A stretch of 64,000 nt of DNA from Legionellales bacterium (lineage in GTDB: Bacteria; Pseudomonadota; Gammaproteobacteria; Berkiellales; Berkiellaceae): positions 124,001-188,000 of the forward strand of contig PANA01000001.1 in NCBI GenBank assembly GCA_002708265.1, in the 5' to 3' direction. The number at the start of each line of letters is the position of its first letter. Positions within the stretch are counted from its first letter, which is position 1. The notes below the pieces were generated by a model. It saw only the letters and a program-made list of their open reading frames with translations. It had not been told where the DNA came from and searched no databases. Shown here piece after piece: positions 1 to 8,288 of this stretch. The translations under genes were made by a program, and so were the position numbers.

Positions 1-2
1 CG

Positions 3-1358
3 GTCACGAGTGAGCTGCTATCACCAATGATGGGGGATAACGGTAGCCAGGGGGATGGCACTATGCGTTCAGGTGACATTTTTGAACGCAAATATGATTT
101 TGAAAGTAGTGATTATGTTTTCGTTAATGATAAAATTGCGTTTGACGAAGTTGGATATATTCGATTAGTGGCACATGCGAGAGGGTTAAATTACCTGGAT
201 GCAGGTGACATCGTTACAACCCCCTCTCCAGCAATTGGGCGTTTTACACCAGATCATTTCGATGTGGAGCTGGTTAAACCCGGAAAACTGGAAACAGCCT
301 GTGTTAACAGCACTAGCACAGATGATGGTGCTGCTAATGGTTTTTCCTATGTTCGACAGCCATTAAAGTTCTACCAAGAACAGGTTGATGAACAAGTTAT
401 AACACATCAACCTACGGTCAAGATAAAGCCAATGGCAAAAGGTGGGTATGGAATTCAGAACTACTACGACTTCAGCTCTATAGGTGGGATGAATTACTAT
501 CGTTTGCCAACAGAGCTTGTGCATGAAGACGATGGTCAAAAGCCAATATTTAAACTCTTTAAGTCTAATTCAGGTTCGGGTTCACCAAAACCAAATGCCA
601 CTGTGGGTACACCTGATGATATTCGGTTTTATAAAATGGCGACCGCCTCTTTCGGTGAAGCTGGTTACGATGGAACGGCGACCTACGAGCTGGATGCAGA
701 TCATATCTTCATCGACTTAGACGAAAATAATGAACCCATCAAAAAGTTTTCAGCAGACCTGTTCTTGGCTGTAACCGTAAAAGACCCTGATAACATTGAG
801 TATAAGAATGGCGAAGAGTTATTGATTGGGAAGACGCTTGTTAAGTCTTTGAAGGAAAAACAAGGGATGGAGTTTACGGCAGGGAATGAAGTGATGCATG
901 GCCGCTTGATGGTTGCTAATGCTTCTGGCCAAGCGAAAGATCCAATTATTGTTCCTATTCGGATTGAGGTATTTGATGGTACGCAGTTTGTCGTGAATAA
1001 AGAGGACAACTGTACGCCGATTTCAGTGATTTCACAGGAAGAAATTCAGTTTTACAATTTCGAAATAAAGGATGATGATTTAACACCTTTAGAGAAATCT
1101 CAGATTCGTCTACACCGACAATTTGTAGATGGTGAAACTATATTGGAAATCATTTTACCTGAAGATGCCGACATTTATGGAACGATGGATGTGCTGGTTC
1201 CGATGTTTGGCGAAAATGGTTCAAACGAGTATTTGAGCTCAGATTGGCCAAATGATGGAAACTTTGATGGCAGATTGGATGATAATCCTTCCGCAACAGT
1301 GACTATTGGCAATACGCCCGATGATCTAAATACAGATTTTTGGAGCGAAATTTACTAA
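3..1358 (+). CDS. MshQ-like protein, C-terminal DUF6701 part (5' truncated by window)
   Basis: This is the 3' end of a longer gene. The frame is open to the first base of the window, so the first ATG (27) is probably internal. The motif IGRFTPDHFDV near the start, and the beta-rich, low-cysteine sequence after it, are typical of the DUF6701 region at the C-terminus of MshQ-like proteins, which are encoded with MSHA-type IV pili and are thought to be exported. No transmembrane segment is visible in this part. Its stop overlaps the stop of the convergent DUF4124 gene by a few bases. The pilus role is inferred from family; the upstream genes that would confirm it are outside the window. Confidence 0.72.
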   Translation, partial: VTSELLSPMMGDNGSQGDGTMRSGDIFERKYDFESSDYVFVNDKIAFDEVGYIRLVAHARGLNYLDAGDIVTTPSPAIGRFTPDHFDVELVKPGKLETACVNSTSTDDGAANGFSYVRQPLKFYQEQVDEQVITHQPTVKIKPMAKGGYGIQNYYDFSSIGGMNYYRLPTELVHEDDGQKPIFKLFKSNSGSGSPKPNATVGTPDDIRFYKMATASFGEAGYDGTATYELDADHIFIDLDENNEPIKKFSADLFLAVTVKDPDNIEYKNGEELLIGKTLVKSLKEKQGMEFTAGNEVMHGRLMVANASGQAKDPIIVPIRIEVFDGTQFVVNKEDNCTPISVISQEEIQFYNFEIKDDDLTPLEKSQIRLHRQFVDGETILEIILPEDADIYGTMDVLVPMFGENGSNEYLSSDWPNDGNFDGRLDDNPSATVTIGNTPDDLNTDFWSEIY

Positions 1359-1882
1359 GAAGCGCGCCAACGTTTTTGAGTAAATTGAATAGAAGGGCTG
1401 TGTGACTGCTTTATCACACGGCCTTTTTTATTAATAATTTGTACACGCACAGTGTACTCACCACGATATAAGTTTTTTAATATAAAAACTCCATCACGGT
1501 TAGGTTCACCAACGGCTTCACCATTTAAAACTAATTGAAATTGGTGTTCTGAAGATAAAGCGGGTACAACAGATGCTCGAATGACCACCTCGTTGTCATC
1601 ATGTAAAAAGACGGTTCCATCAGTAGGCTGTTGAATGTTGGTTCGATACTGCGTTATCTCGCTTGTGGACGGTGAGTTTGTTTGGCGCGCATCCCATCGT
1701 CCAGAAGGTGTACGAGTATAAGAAGGAGCTGGTGTTAATGTTTTTTGCGTTGCGCCAGGGACGGCCTTATCCGTAAACTCAGTTGAACCATCCGGTGCTT
1801 GTTGGCGCCAAACAGTTTGAGCGTCAGCTGATTGAACCAGTGTAGCCAGTAGTCCCAGCATGAATAAGTAACGTGATCTCAT
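1355..1882 (-). CDS. DUF4124 domain protein, secreted
   Basis: I place the start at ATG 1882, which gives a clean Sec signal peptide (MRSRYLFMLGLLATLVQSADA). The mature N-terminus TVWRQQAPDGSTEFTDKAVPGA is the DUF4124 fold, a short periplasmic beta domain that begins with a Trp/Tyr-x-Asp-x-x-Gly pattern. The rest, about 100 residues, looks like an Ig-like or Ca-beta module (LNGEAVGEPNRDGVFILKNL). No enzyme motif is seen. The start lies inside the 3' end of tusA (59-nt overlap), so it is probably translated from the same mRNA as the two sulfur-transfer genes upstream. Precise function is unknown for the family. Confidence 0.7.
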   Translation of the reverse strand: MRSRYLFMLGLLATLVQSADAQTVWRQQAPDGSTEFTDKAVPGATQKTLTPAPSYTRTPSGRWDARQTNSPSTSEITQYRTNIQQPTDGTVFLHDDNEVVIRASVVPALSSEHQFQLVLNGEAVGEPNRDGVFILKNLYRGEYTVRVQIINKKGRVIKQSHSPSIQFTQKRWRAS

Positions 1883-2090
1883 GGGTGTTTTCGTCCTCCA
1901 CTGACTTAAGTATGGTATGTCCATACATTTGGCACCACATTGGAATATCTTGCAGGACACCCGGATCGGTTGCTTTCATCTCAATCAGCGCTGGACCAGT
2001 GAGACGTGTTGTACAGTCTTGTAGTCGGATCAAAGGTAAGGGACACAACAAATTACGGGTGTCTAAAAATATCCTCTCTAAGCTCATCAT
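1824..2090 (-). CDS. TusA/SirA-family sulfur carrier protein
   Basis: This is an 88-residue protein of the TusA fold. The sequence LDTRNLLCPLPLIRL contains the family CPxP motif, whose cysteine carries a persulfide. ATG 2090 is preferred over 2099 because it forms a classic ATGA overlap with the stop of the upstream PP-loop gene (2087-2090), with AGGA a few bases upstream. TusA proteins relay sulfur from a cysteine desulfurase to thiolation enzymes. Here the partner is most likely the translationally coupled PP-loop protein. The usual TusB/C/D/E relay genes are not nearby. It could instead serve another sulfur pathway, but the coupling argues for a dedicated pair. Confidence 0.85.
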   Translation of the reverse strand: MMSLERIFLDTRNLLCPLPLIRLQDCTTRLTGPALIEMKATDPGVLQDIPMWCQMYGHTILKSVEDENTHEITLLIHAGTTGYTGSIS

Positions 2091-3130
2091 AAGTACCATT
2101 CCTGGGGTATCTCAGATTCAGGCAAGGGAGTGACGGTGATTGGTTGAGAGCCCTCAGGCGTTGTCATATCAAAAGTCACTTCAGCAGCATGTCTGCCTTG
2201 GGTGAAGCGTGCCGCGATTTGCGCCGCTAGTATCATATCTTCTTCAGAAGTTAAGACACCATCTACAATCGTCATCGCCCCCTGACAACTAGAAGGGATA
2301 AAATGGGTAAATTGTTTTCGGTAGCCCATTAAATAGCGATTCTCGCCGACTTCACGCCCAACAATTAGCTTGAAGTGTGGGCGAGGACGAATGTGTCGAC
2401 CCACTTTCAGTAGTAGAATATCATCGAGCTCATAGTCACGTTCTTGCTTTTGGCTCCATAAATCAGTGAGCTTTCGTTTGTAGTTAGGGTCAGTTAAAAA
2501 GCAACAACCACCAGCAGGTTGGGCGTACTCTTCAAAACCATATTTTTCGGCAAGTGCAATTTGTTGCTTACGCGACCGGCCGGTAATGCCTAATAATAAA
2601 GAGCGATCGATCCAGCCTAGACGCTCTGGTTTGGTTTCAGGCATAAACTGGGCACATAAAGGACGCACCAATAAATCTTGCGCCCCTGATTGCTTTGATA
2701 CGATTGGGGCATATTTTTTGAGCTGAGATTTGGGCCGTTGGCCAATGACTTCGCCGCTAATGATAAAATCAAAACCATTTTCTTGTGCAAACTGCATCGC
2801 ACGAGACACCATAAAGACCTTACAATCCAAGCAAGGGTTCATCACAGAGCCGTAGCCAAACTTGGGGTTTAAGACCACAGATTTATACGGTTCAACAACA
2901 TCCACAATGTGACATTTAATACCGAGCTGGTGAGCACTGAATAAAGCCCCATTCCGTTTAGGGGAGGTTTTGTTGTTTTGCCGAATGGCCTGGGTATGAC
3001 CCTGCACACAGAATCCCGTGAAGAAGTTAATTCCTTCAACATCGACCCCCTGTTCTTGTATCAGCTTGGCTGCCAAGAGAGAGTCTAATCCACCAGAAAG
3101 TAATGCTAAGGCGCGCTTGGGAAAGGTCAT
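2087..3130 (-). CDS. PP-loop tRNA-thiolation-type sulfurtransferase (MnmA/ThiI-like)
   Basis: The N-terminus ALALLSGGLDSLLAAKL is the SGGxDS PP-loop that adenylates the target base with ATP. Further on are NPCLDCKVFM (CxxC, about residue 95-105) and GGCCFLT (about residue 205), candidates for persulfide relay or Fe-S ligation. The C-terminal block with GRHIRPRPHFKLIVGR resembles the NFACT-R/DUF814-type RNA-binding module fused to this subgroup. There is no THUMP domain, so it is not classical ThiI, and it differs from standard MnmA in its C-terminus. It likely thiolates an RNA using the coupled TusA-like protein as sulfur donor; the target base is not known from sequence. Confidence 0.75.
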   Translation of the reverse strand: MTFPKRALALLSGGLDSLLAAKLIQEQGVDVEGINFFTGFCVQGHTQAIRQNNKTSPKRNGALFSAHQLGIKCHIVDVVEPYKSVVLNPKFGYGSVMNPCLDCKVFMVSRAMQFAQENGFDFIISGEVIGQRPKSQLKKYAPIVSKQSGAQDLLVRPLCAQFMPETKPERLGWIDRSLLLGITGRSRKQQIALAEKYGFEEYAQPAGGCCFLTDPNYKRKLTDLWSQKQERDYELDDILLLKVGRHIRPRPHFKLIVGREVGENRYLMGYRKQFTHFIPSSCQGAMTIVDGVLTSEEDMILAAQIAARFTQGRHAAEVTFDMTTPEGSQPITVTPLPESEIPQEWYL

Positions 3131-3193
3131 GCTTTTCGTGGTTCAAAAAAAGCCATTCTACCCAAAAACCCACCAAAAAACCAGCTACATAGC

Positions 3194-3748
3194 TTAGTGA
3201 ACGTGGCGGTTGCCTCGGAATATACGATGTGGATCGCCCAGCTTGTCCTCAATAGCAGCTAATGCCAGCTGACTCTGATTCTCATGCCAAAGAGACAATG
3301 TGCTTAGTAAGTCTTCTTTCAATTTTTCGTTGGCCTCTTTTCTCAGGCAGCACAGGACGTCCCTTAGCGTGACAAACTCTTCAGCCAATGTCCCAAACAG
3401 GGCACCTTCCTTACTGGTTTGCTGCGCTAGGGTGTTATACGCACTTTGACCGAGTGCGATGTAGTACTGAACTGATACGCGTCTTCTGAGGGCAACTGCG
3501 GGGAAAAGCCCAGAAAAAAGCAGGCATTTGTCTCCAACTTCGCGAAAAGCCAAGTGATGGTCAAAGGCCTGATGCGCTTGCAGAAACTCAAGCCCGCAAA
3601 CACTTTGGGCCATATCCGGGCGGCGCATAAAGCGCATTAGAAGAAAGACCAAGTAGCTTTCTAAATCTTCATTGAGTCTAATCTGGGCATCATTTTGGGC
3701 TTCTTGAACCGCATTTTGCCAGGTTAGGAGTGGGGTGATGGGTTCCAT
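3194..3748 (-). CDS. Conserved hypothetical protein, alpha-helical
   Basis: ATG 3748 has AGGAGG a few bases upstream and begins MEPITPLLTWQNAVQEA; the longer reading would run into typA and is not credible. The 184-residue product is helical and soluble, with conserved-looking stretches LESYLVFLLMRFMRRPDMAQ and VGDKCLLFSGLFP. I have a general impression of similar proteins in Legionella-type genomes beside housekeeping genes, but I know no named domain or function. It is transcribed divergently from typA with only about 100 nt between them, so the two share a control region. Confidence 0.65.
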   Translation of the reverse strand: MEPITPLLTWQNAVQEAQNDAQIRLNEDLESYLVFLLMRFMRRPDMAQSVCGLEFLQAHQAFDHHLAFREVGDKCLLFSGLFPAVALRRRVSVQYYIALGQSAYNTLAQQTSKEGALFGTLAEEFVTLRDVLCCLRKEANEKLKEDLLSTLSLWHENQSQLALAAIEDKLGDPHRIFRGNRHVH

Positions 3749-3796
3749 ACGACCTCCTCGAACAATCCCTATTCGCTCCAGTGTCACCTTTAAGTA

Positions 3797-3844
3797 TATA
3801 ATGGTGAGCTGGTATCGGCTAAGTGAGCCGACTGATTGGAGGGG
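3797..3844 (+). promoter_or_regulatory. typA leader: -10-like box, hairpin and ribosome binding site
   Basis: TATAAT lies at 3797-3802 without a good -35. It is followed by a short perfect hairpin TCGGCT-aagtg-AGCCGA (3815-3831) and then GGAGGGG at 3838-3844. The ribosome binding site fits a TTG start at 3848 rather than the TTG at 3836, which falls upstream of it. The hairpin ends just before the ribosome site, so it could affect translation; this is inference. Confidence 0.45.
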
Positions 3845-3847
3845 ACT

Positions 3848-5668
3848 TTGAACACACAACTTCGCAACATTGCCATTATTGCCCACGTTGACCATGGTAA
3901 AACCACCTTGGTTGATAAGCTGCTACAGCAAAGTGGCTCTTTAAAACGCACCGATGATGCCAACCGAATCATGGATAGTCAGGATTTGGAAAAAGAGCGC
4001 GGCATTACAATTTCATCTAAAAACTGTGCCATGACCTACAAAGGGACACGTATTAATGTTGTTGATACCCCCGGGCATGCTGATTTCGGCGGCGAGGTTG
4101 AGCGTATTTTATCGATGGTAGATTCCGTTTTGTTACTCGTAGATGCCGTTGAAGGACCGATGCCACAAACTCGATTTGTGACCCAAAAAGCCTTCGCAAA
4201 AGGGCTAAGACCTATTGTTGTGGTGAATAAAGTCGATCGTCCTGGTGCGCGCCCTGACTGGGTTGTCGATCAGGTATTTGATTTGTTCGATCGCTTAGGG
4301 GCAACGGATGAACAGCTCGACTTTCCTATTTTGTATGCTTCAGCGATTGAAGGGTTTGCGGTTAATGACTTAGCAGATCCTAAAGAAGATATGACCGCCA
4401 TATTTGATGCCATCATTAAGTATTGTCCAGCGCCAAAATGTGATCCAGATGGTCCGTTCCAAATGCAAATCAGCGCATTGGACTACTCAAGTTATGTCGG
4501 CGCTATTGGAATTGGTCGGATTCACCGAGGAAAAGTCCAAAGTAATACACCCGTTTCCATTGTTGATATCAATGGAAAAGAAAGAACTGGACGCGTTTTA
4601 CAGATCTTAACCTATCAAGGGCTTGAGAGAGACGAGGTTTCTGAAGCGGCTGCTGGTGATATTGTTGCCATCACTGGAATAGAAGGACTCGGGATTTCAG
4701 ATACTATCTGTGATAAAAATGCAGTTGAAATGTTGCCTGCTTTAACGGTTGATGAACCGACAGTGAATATGATCTTTTCAGTCAACACTTCCCCTTTTGC
4801 AGGACGAGATGGAAAGTATGTCACCTCTCGCCAAATCAAAGAACGACTCGATAAAGAGTTAATTCATAACGTGGCGCTAAGGGTTGAGCAGCTTGAAGAT
4901 GCAGATAAGTTTCGTGTCTCTGGTCGAGGAGAACTCCACCTGGGGATTCTAATTGAAACCATGCGTCGTGAAGGGTACGAGCTAGCGGTTTCCCGTCCAG
5001 AAGTCATTATCAAAGAAGAAGTCGACGGGCAAAAGTTAGAGCCCTATGAGCAATTAACGGTGGACGTAGAAGAGTCCCATCAAGGTGCCATAATGACCGC
5101 TCTTGGAGAACGTCGTGGTGATCTAAAAGATATGATTCCAGATGGTAGTGGGCGTGTTCGGATGGATTATGATATTCCAACTCGAGGCCTGATTGGTTTC
5201 CACACGCTGTTTTTAACGCTCACTTCCGGAACAGGGATTCAAACGCACGTATTTGACCGCTTTGATAACTACCGCCCAGAACGCTTCGGACAACGTAACC
5301 AGGGCGCTCTGATTGCACACGTTCCTGGAGCCGCAACAGCGTACTCATTGTTTAATCTACAACCCCGTGGACGTTTGTGCATTGAACCACAGACAGAAGT
5401 CTATGAAGGCATGATTGTTGGGATTCACCAGCGAGATAACGACCTTGTGGTTAACGTAACGAAAGGAAAGCAGTTGACCAACATGCGAGCCTCAGGTTCT
5501 GATGAAAACATTCAGCTAACACCACCTGTGCGTTTTACCTTGGAACAGGCACTCGAGTTCATTAACGATGATGAGCTGGTTGAAGTAACACCTGTTGCCA
5601 TTCGGCTGCGTAAGCGCTATCTGACAGAGAATGAGCGTAAGCGGCACTCGCGCACAACAGAAAGTTAA
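3848..5668 (+). CDS. typA: Ribosome-associated GTPase TypA/BipA
   Basis: This is a full-length 606-residue TypA. G-motifs are visible: AHVDHGKTT (G1), DTPGHADF (G3) and VVNKVDR (G4), followed by EF-G-like domains with the RGLIGF signature. The C-terminal domain includes [15 protein letters not shown]. TypA binds the 70S ribosome near the A site, helps 50S assembly, and matters most at low temperature and under stress. The start is TTG 3848, placed five bases after GGAGG; an ORF beginning at TTG 3836 would include the ribosome binding site itself. The weak start codon and the hairpin in the leader suggest translational control. Confidence 0.97.
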   Translation: MNTQLRNIAIIAHVDHGKTTLVDKLLQQSGSLKRTDDANRIMDSQDLEKERGITISSKNCAMTYKGTRINVVDTPGHADFGGEVERILSMVDSVLLLVDAVEGPMPQTRFVTQKAFAKGLRPIVVVNKVDRPGARPDWVVDQVFDLFDRLGATDEQLDFPILYASAIEGFAVNDLADPKEDMTAIFDAIIKYCPAPKCDPDGPFQMQISALDYSSYVGAIGIGRIHRGKVQSNTPVSIVDINGKERTGRVLQILTYQGLERDEVSEAAAGDIVAITGIEGLGISDTICDKNAVEMLPALTVDEPTVNMIFSVNTSPFAGRDGKYVTSRQIKERLDKELIHNVALRVEQLEDADKFRVSGRGELHLGILIETMRREGYELAVSRPEVIIKEEVDGQKLEPYEQLTVDVEESHQGAIMTALGERRGDLKDMIPDGSGRVRMDYDIPTRGLIGFHTLFLTLTSGTGIQTHVFDRFDNYRPERFGQRNQGALIAHVPGAATAYSLFNLQPRGRLCIEPQTEVYEGMIVGIHQRDNDLVVNVTKGKQLTNMRASGSDENIQLTPPVRFTLEQALEFINDDELVEVTPVAIRLRKRYLTENERKRHSRTTES

Positions 5669-5674
5669 AAAAAA

Positions 5675-5694
5675 GCCAGGGAGGGGTCCCTGGC
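5675..5694 (-). terminator. Hairpin with terminator features on the minus strand
   Basis: A perfect 8-bp stem (GCCAGGGA/TCCCTGGC) with a 4-nt loop starts a few bases after the typA stop. The run of eight A bases lies on its left, so only the minus-strand transcript has the hairpin followed by U-run form of an intrinsic terminator. On the plus strand there is no T tract. No minus-strand gene lies immediately to the right, which is odd unless antisense transcripts arise from the pip region. Confidence 0.5.
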
Positions 5695-5774
5695 GAATCC
5701 GAATATGATCGGTTGGAGATTGACAAGGCCTAGTGTCTAACATTCTCCGATCTTTGTCTGTAAGAGATTCGCCA
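5691..5774 (+). other. Long imperfect hairpin between typA and pip, possible structured RNA
   Basis: Nested inverted repeats span this gap: TGGCGAATC (5691-5699) pairs with GATTCGCCA (5766-5774), GATCG (5707-5711) with CGATC (5748-5752), GAGA (5716-5719) with TCTC (5744-5747), and GACA (5722-5725) with TGTC (5734-5737). The outer arm reuses the last bases of the terminator-like stem at 5675-5694, so the two structures are partly exclusive. It could be a regulatory leader of pip or a small RNA. I do not recognise it as a known family. Confidence 0.45.
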
Positions 5775-5810
5775 TCCCCTTTCTGAGAAAACGGACAAAA
5801 GGAAAATTGT

Positions 5811-6761
5811 ATGCATATGTTGTTTCCTGCTATTCATCCCTATCAAGAGCACAAGCTAGAAGTTGGCGATGGTCATACTTTGCATGTTGAAGAGTGTGGC
5901 AATGCACAAGGCATCCCCGTATTGTTTGTTCATGGTGGTCCGGGGGCGGGTTGTACTGCCAATGATCGCTGTTTTTTTGATCCCAGTCTTTATCGAATCA
6001 TATTGTTCGATCAGCGTGGGTCTGGTCGATCAACTCCGCATGCGTCACTCGACTCAAATACCTCAGAGCATTTAGCCCAAGATATAGAAAAAATCCGGGA
6101 ACACCTGGGAATAGATCAATGGGTTCTTTTTGGAGGTTCTTGGGGATCAACTCTTTCTCTGGTTTATGCTATTCACTATCCTGAGAGAGTGAAAGCAATG
6201 ATCCTCAGAGGGATATTTCTTTGTCGTGAGAAAGATTTGCAGTGGTTCTATCAATTTGGTGCCAGCGAGATTTTCCCTGAGTACTGGCAAACCTATGTTG
6301 ACTTCATTCCTGAAGCAGAGCGCGATAACTTTATTAACGCTTACTACCAACGCTTAACGGGGGATGATGAGCTAGTCCAAATGGCGGCAGCCAAAATTTG
6401 GTCAACTTGGGAAGCCCAGTGTGCGACGCTACACCCGAACAAAAAAGTGGTTGAGCGTTTTACAGATCCCCATAACGCGCGCTCTATCGCTCGTATAGAA
6501 GCGCACTTTTTCCAAAACCAAATGTTTTTTCCTGAAAACTTTATTCTTGATAATGCTGATAAGTTTGCCAATATTCCAGGTGTCATTATACACGGCCGGT
6601 ATGACATGGTGTGTCCCCCTGAAAATGCACTGGCACTATCAGCGGCTTGGCCTAAGGCCCGTTTAAATATTGTGCGGGATGCTGGACATGCCAGTGCAGA
6701 GCCAAGTATTACTGATGCTCTGATTCTGGCAACGAATGAGATGGCGAAGCAGCTTGCTTAG
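5811..6761 (+). CDS. pip: Prolyl aminopeptidase (proline iminopeptidase, S33 family)
   Basis: This 316-residue alpha/beta hydrolase matches the usual Pip length. It shows VHGGPGAGC (oxyanion loop), LFDQRGSGRSTPH (the DQRG[SA]GxS family signature), and the nucleophile elbow GGSWGSTLSL. The acid is probably in IIHGRYDMVCP and the histidine in DAGHASAEP. The enzyme removes N-terminal proline from peptides in the cytoplasm. The start ATG 5811 has AAGGA upstream. The last 53 nt overlap the 3' end of tatC on the other strand. Confidence 0.94.
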   Translation: MHMLFPAIHPYQEHKLEVGDGHTLHVEECGNAQGIPVLFVHGGPGAGCTANDRCFFDPSLYRIILFDQRGSGRSTPHASLDSNTSEHLAQDIEKIREHLGIDQWVLFGGSWGSTLSLVYAIHYPERVKAMILRGIFLCREKDLQWFYQFGASEIFPEYWQTYVDFIPEAERDNFINAYYQRLTGDDELVQMAAAKIWSTWEAQCATLHPNKKVVERFTDPHNARSIARIEAHFFQNQMFFPENFILDNADKFANIPGVIIHGRYDMVCPPENALALSAAWPKARLNIVRDAGHASAEPSITDALILATNEMAKQLA

Positions 6762-7452
6762 GCGCCAATCGTAACGCCAATTCGTACAGCAGACAAATGG
6801 GTGTTGCTAACATTATCTGAGATAATACATCTGGTGGAGTTAGCAGCATCCCCACCACAAAACTGGCAACAATCACATAGGGTCTTGCGCTTGACAGAGT
6901 ATCAGCACTCACTAACCCAGTTGCTAATACAAACCAAATAATCACGGGCAACTGAAAGCACACACCAAATGCAAAACACATCGATAAAACAAACTGCAGG
7001 GCATATGCTATGTCAGGCATAAACTGTACGCCGGCAGGCGACATGGTATAGAAAAAAGCAAAGGCCATGGGGCAAACCACCCAATAGGCCAACGCTACAC
7101 CAAAATAAAAAAGACAAGCAGAGGCAATTAGGTAAGGAAAATACAAGCGCCGCTCATGGTGATATAAGCCACTTGCGATAAACTTCCACAGTGCCAATAG
7201 TAGAAATGGTGCCGTCAAAAGAAAAGCGCTCACTAGTGCAAGCTTCAAAGGGATGACAAAAGGGGCTGTCACACTGGTGGCAATAAATGACAGTTGTTCA
7301 CTCGGAACGTAGCGAATAATGGGTTGCAATACTAGCCCATACCACTGAGAGGCATAATAGAGTAGTGGCAAACAGACCGCCATAAAGCTAATGCCGTAGC
7401 CTAACAAGTAGCGGCGCAAAATGACAAAATGCTCAAACCAGTCTTCAGCCAT
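6709..7452 (-). CDS. tatC: Twin-arginine translocase subunit TatC
   Basis: The product has 247 residues with six predicted membrane helices, as in TatC. The N-terminal segment WFEHFVILRRYLL corresponds to the conserved HLxELRxRL region, though the match is loose. The end of helix 4/5 region FGVCFQLPVIIWFVL is the TatC FGxxFExPv signature with Q in place of the conserved Glu. It is the receptor for twin-arginine signal peptides. It abuts tatB directly and completes a tatA-tatB-tatC operon on the minus strand. The 3' end runs 53 nt into the convergent pip gene. Confidence 0.93.
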   Translation of the reverse strand: MAEDWFEHFVILRRYLLGYGISFMAVCLPLLYYASQWYGLVLQPIIRYVPSEQLSFIATSVTAPFVIPLKLALVSAFLLTAPFLLLALWKFIASGLYHHERRLYFPYLIASACLFYFGVALAYWVVCPMAFAFFYTMSPAGVQFMPDIAYALQFVLSMCFAFGVCFQLPVIIWFVLATGLVSADTLSSARPYVIVASFVVGMLLTPPDVLSQIMLATPICLLYELALRLAPKQAASPSHSLPESEHQ

Positions 7453-7608
7453 CTACCAGCCCATTACTTTATGTTTAAATGACTGAAAAAGACGATCGCA
7501 GCGGGCAAATAGTCGTCCTGTCTGACGGGCCACCACTACCATTTCTTTAGGACCTAAAACAAACAGCATGACTAATAAAATTAGAACTATTTCAGGAAAA
7601 GAAATCAT
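7453..7608 (-). CDS. tatB: TatB-like subunit, very short
   Basis: Read directly from the DNA, this 51-residue protein starts MISFPEIVLILLVMLFVLGP and continues KEMVVVARQTGRLFARCDRL, ending in MGW. The N-terminal helix, the LGP hinge followed by a basic residue, and a short amphipathic helix with Arg and Lys are Tat hallmarks, and its place between tatA and tatC fits TatB. Well-studied TatB proteins are two to three times longer, so it lacks most of the C-terminal helical region. Its start overlaps the tatA stop (ATGA) and its stop is immediately followed by the tatC start. It may act as a merged TatA/TatB-like subunit. Confidence 0.8.
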   Translation of the reverse strand: MISFPEIVLILLVMLFVLGPKEMVVVARQTGRLFARCDRLFQSFKHKVMGW

Positions 7609-7769
7609 GATGTTTTGTCAGTATCTATTTCTTTCATACCCTGTTTAAAGCCCTTGATTGCCCGACCTAAATCTTGACCGAGACTGCCTAAGCGTTTTGA
7701 ACCAAATAACAAAACCGCAATTAAGAAAATTAACAGTAAAGACCCTGGGCTGATGCCTGCAAAATTCAT
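7605..7769 (-). CDS. tatA: Twin-arginine translocase subunit TatA
   Basis: This is a 54-residue protein with one N-terminal membrane helix followed by LFGSKRLGSLGQDLGRAI and KGFK, the standard TatA/E hinge and amphipathic helix. TatA oligomerises to form the passage for folded proteins. A strong site GAGGAG precedes the ATG. Its TGA stop overlaps the tatB start by four bases, so translation is coupled. It is at the short end of the family range because the acidic C-terminal tail is nearly absent. Confidence 0.92.
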   Translation of the reverse strand: MNFAGISPGSLLLIFLIAVLLFGSKRLGSLGQDLGRAIKGFKQGMKEIDTDKTS

Positions 7770-7781
7770 ACTATCTCCTCA

Positions 7782-8120
7782 TTAAAAACCCGGCAACTTG
7801 CCTTGAGCGTTGCCTAAAATGTGATAGTGAAGATGAAAAACTTCCTGTCCTCCCGCTTCACCAGTGTTAATGATTGTCCTAAAACCTTCAAGCCCCAAAG
7901 ACTCAGCAATTTTGGGTAACGCTAAAGTGATATGCGCGACTAAAGACGCGTGCTTTGGTTCAAGACTTTTAAAGCTGTCTATATGCTCTCTGGGAATCAC
8001 CAGTACGTGGGTAGGTGCTTTGGGATAGATATCCCTAAAAGCATAAATCTTATCATCTTCATAAACCATGTCAGAAGGAACTTCTTTCGCTAATATTCGG
8101 CAAAATAGACAGTTATCCAA
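7782..8120 (-). CDS. HIT-family (HINT-type) nucleotide hydrolase
   Basis: I place the start at TTG 8120, six bases after AGGAGGG, giving 112 residues, the normal HINT length; upstream ATGs lack a ribosome site. CLFCRILAKEVPSD is the typical N-terminal zinc-type Cys-x-x-Cys and substrate loop. HLHYHILG is the histidine triad (HxHxH), the nucleophilic and binding site. HINT enzymes hydrolyse adenosine phosphoramidates. The gene sits 12 nt upstream of tatA on the same strand and may be cotranscribed. Confidence 0.93.
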   Translation of the reverse strand: MDNCLFCRILAKEVPSDMVYEDDKIYAFRDIYPKAPTHVLVIPREHIDSFKSLEPKHASLVAHITLALPKIAESLGLEGFRTIINTGEAGGQEVFHLHYHILGNAQGKLPGF

Positions 8121-8207
8121 AATATACCCTCCTCTGATTTGTGTGTTGATACTACCACAAAGGAGCATAATGACGCGCGAAAACCAAGTTAAATGCAACT
8201 ACACGAA

Positions 8208-8236
8208 TTGTAAAGTTGGTCGGTTGACATTATAAT
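8208..8236 (+). promoter_or_regulatory. Sigma-70-type promoter for the HExNH gene pair
   Basis: TTGTAA (8208-8213) and a perfect TATAAT (8231-8236) are separated by 17 nt. Transcription would start near 8243, about 45 nt before the ATG at 8289. A TTGACA at 8224-8229 is only one base from the -10 and cannot be its -35. Confidence 0.6.
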
Positions 8237-8288
8237 AGTTGGTCACCATTCCAATACATGTTTCGCGTAGGTGTGTTTAGACAATATT

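Noticed and set aside
3194-3895. Longer form of the hypothetical gene reaching into the typA region
   Set aside because: The extension overlaps typA and its leader; ATG 3748 has a strong ribosome binding site and gives a natural N-terminus.
8224-8236. TTGACA and TATAAT as one promoter
   Set aside because: They are one base apart; the upstream TTGTAA at 8208 has the right 17-nt spacing.
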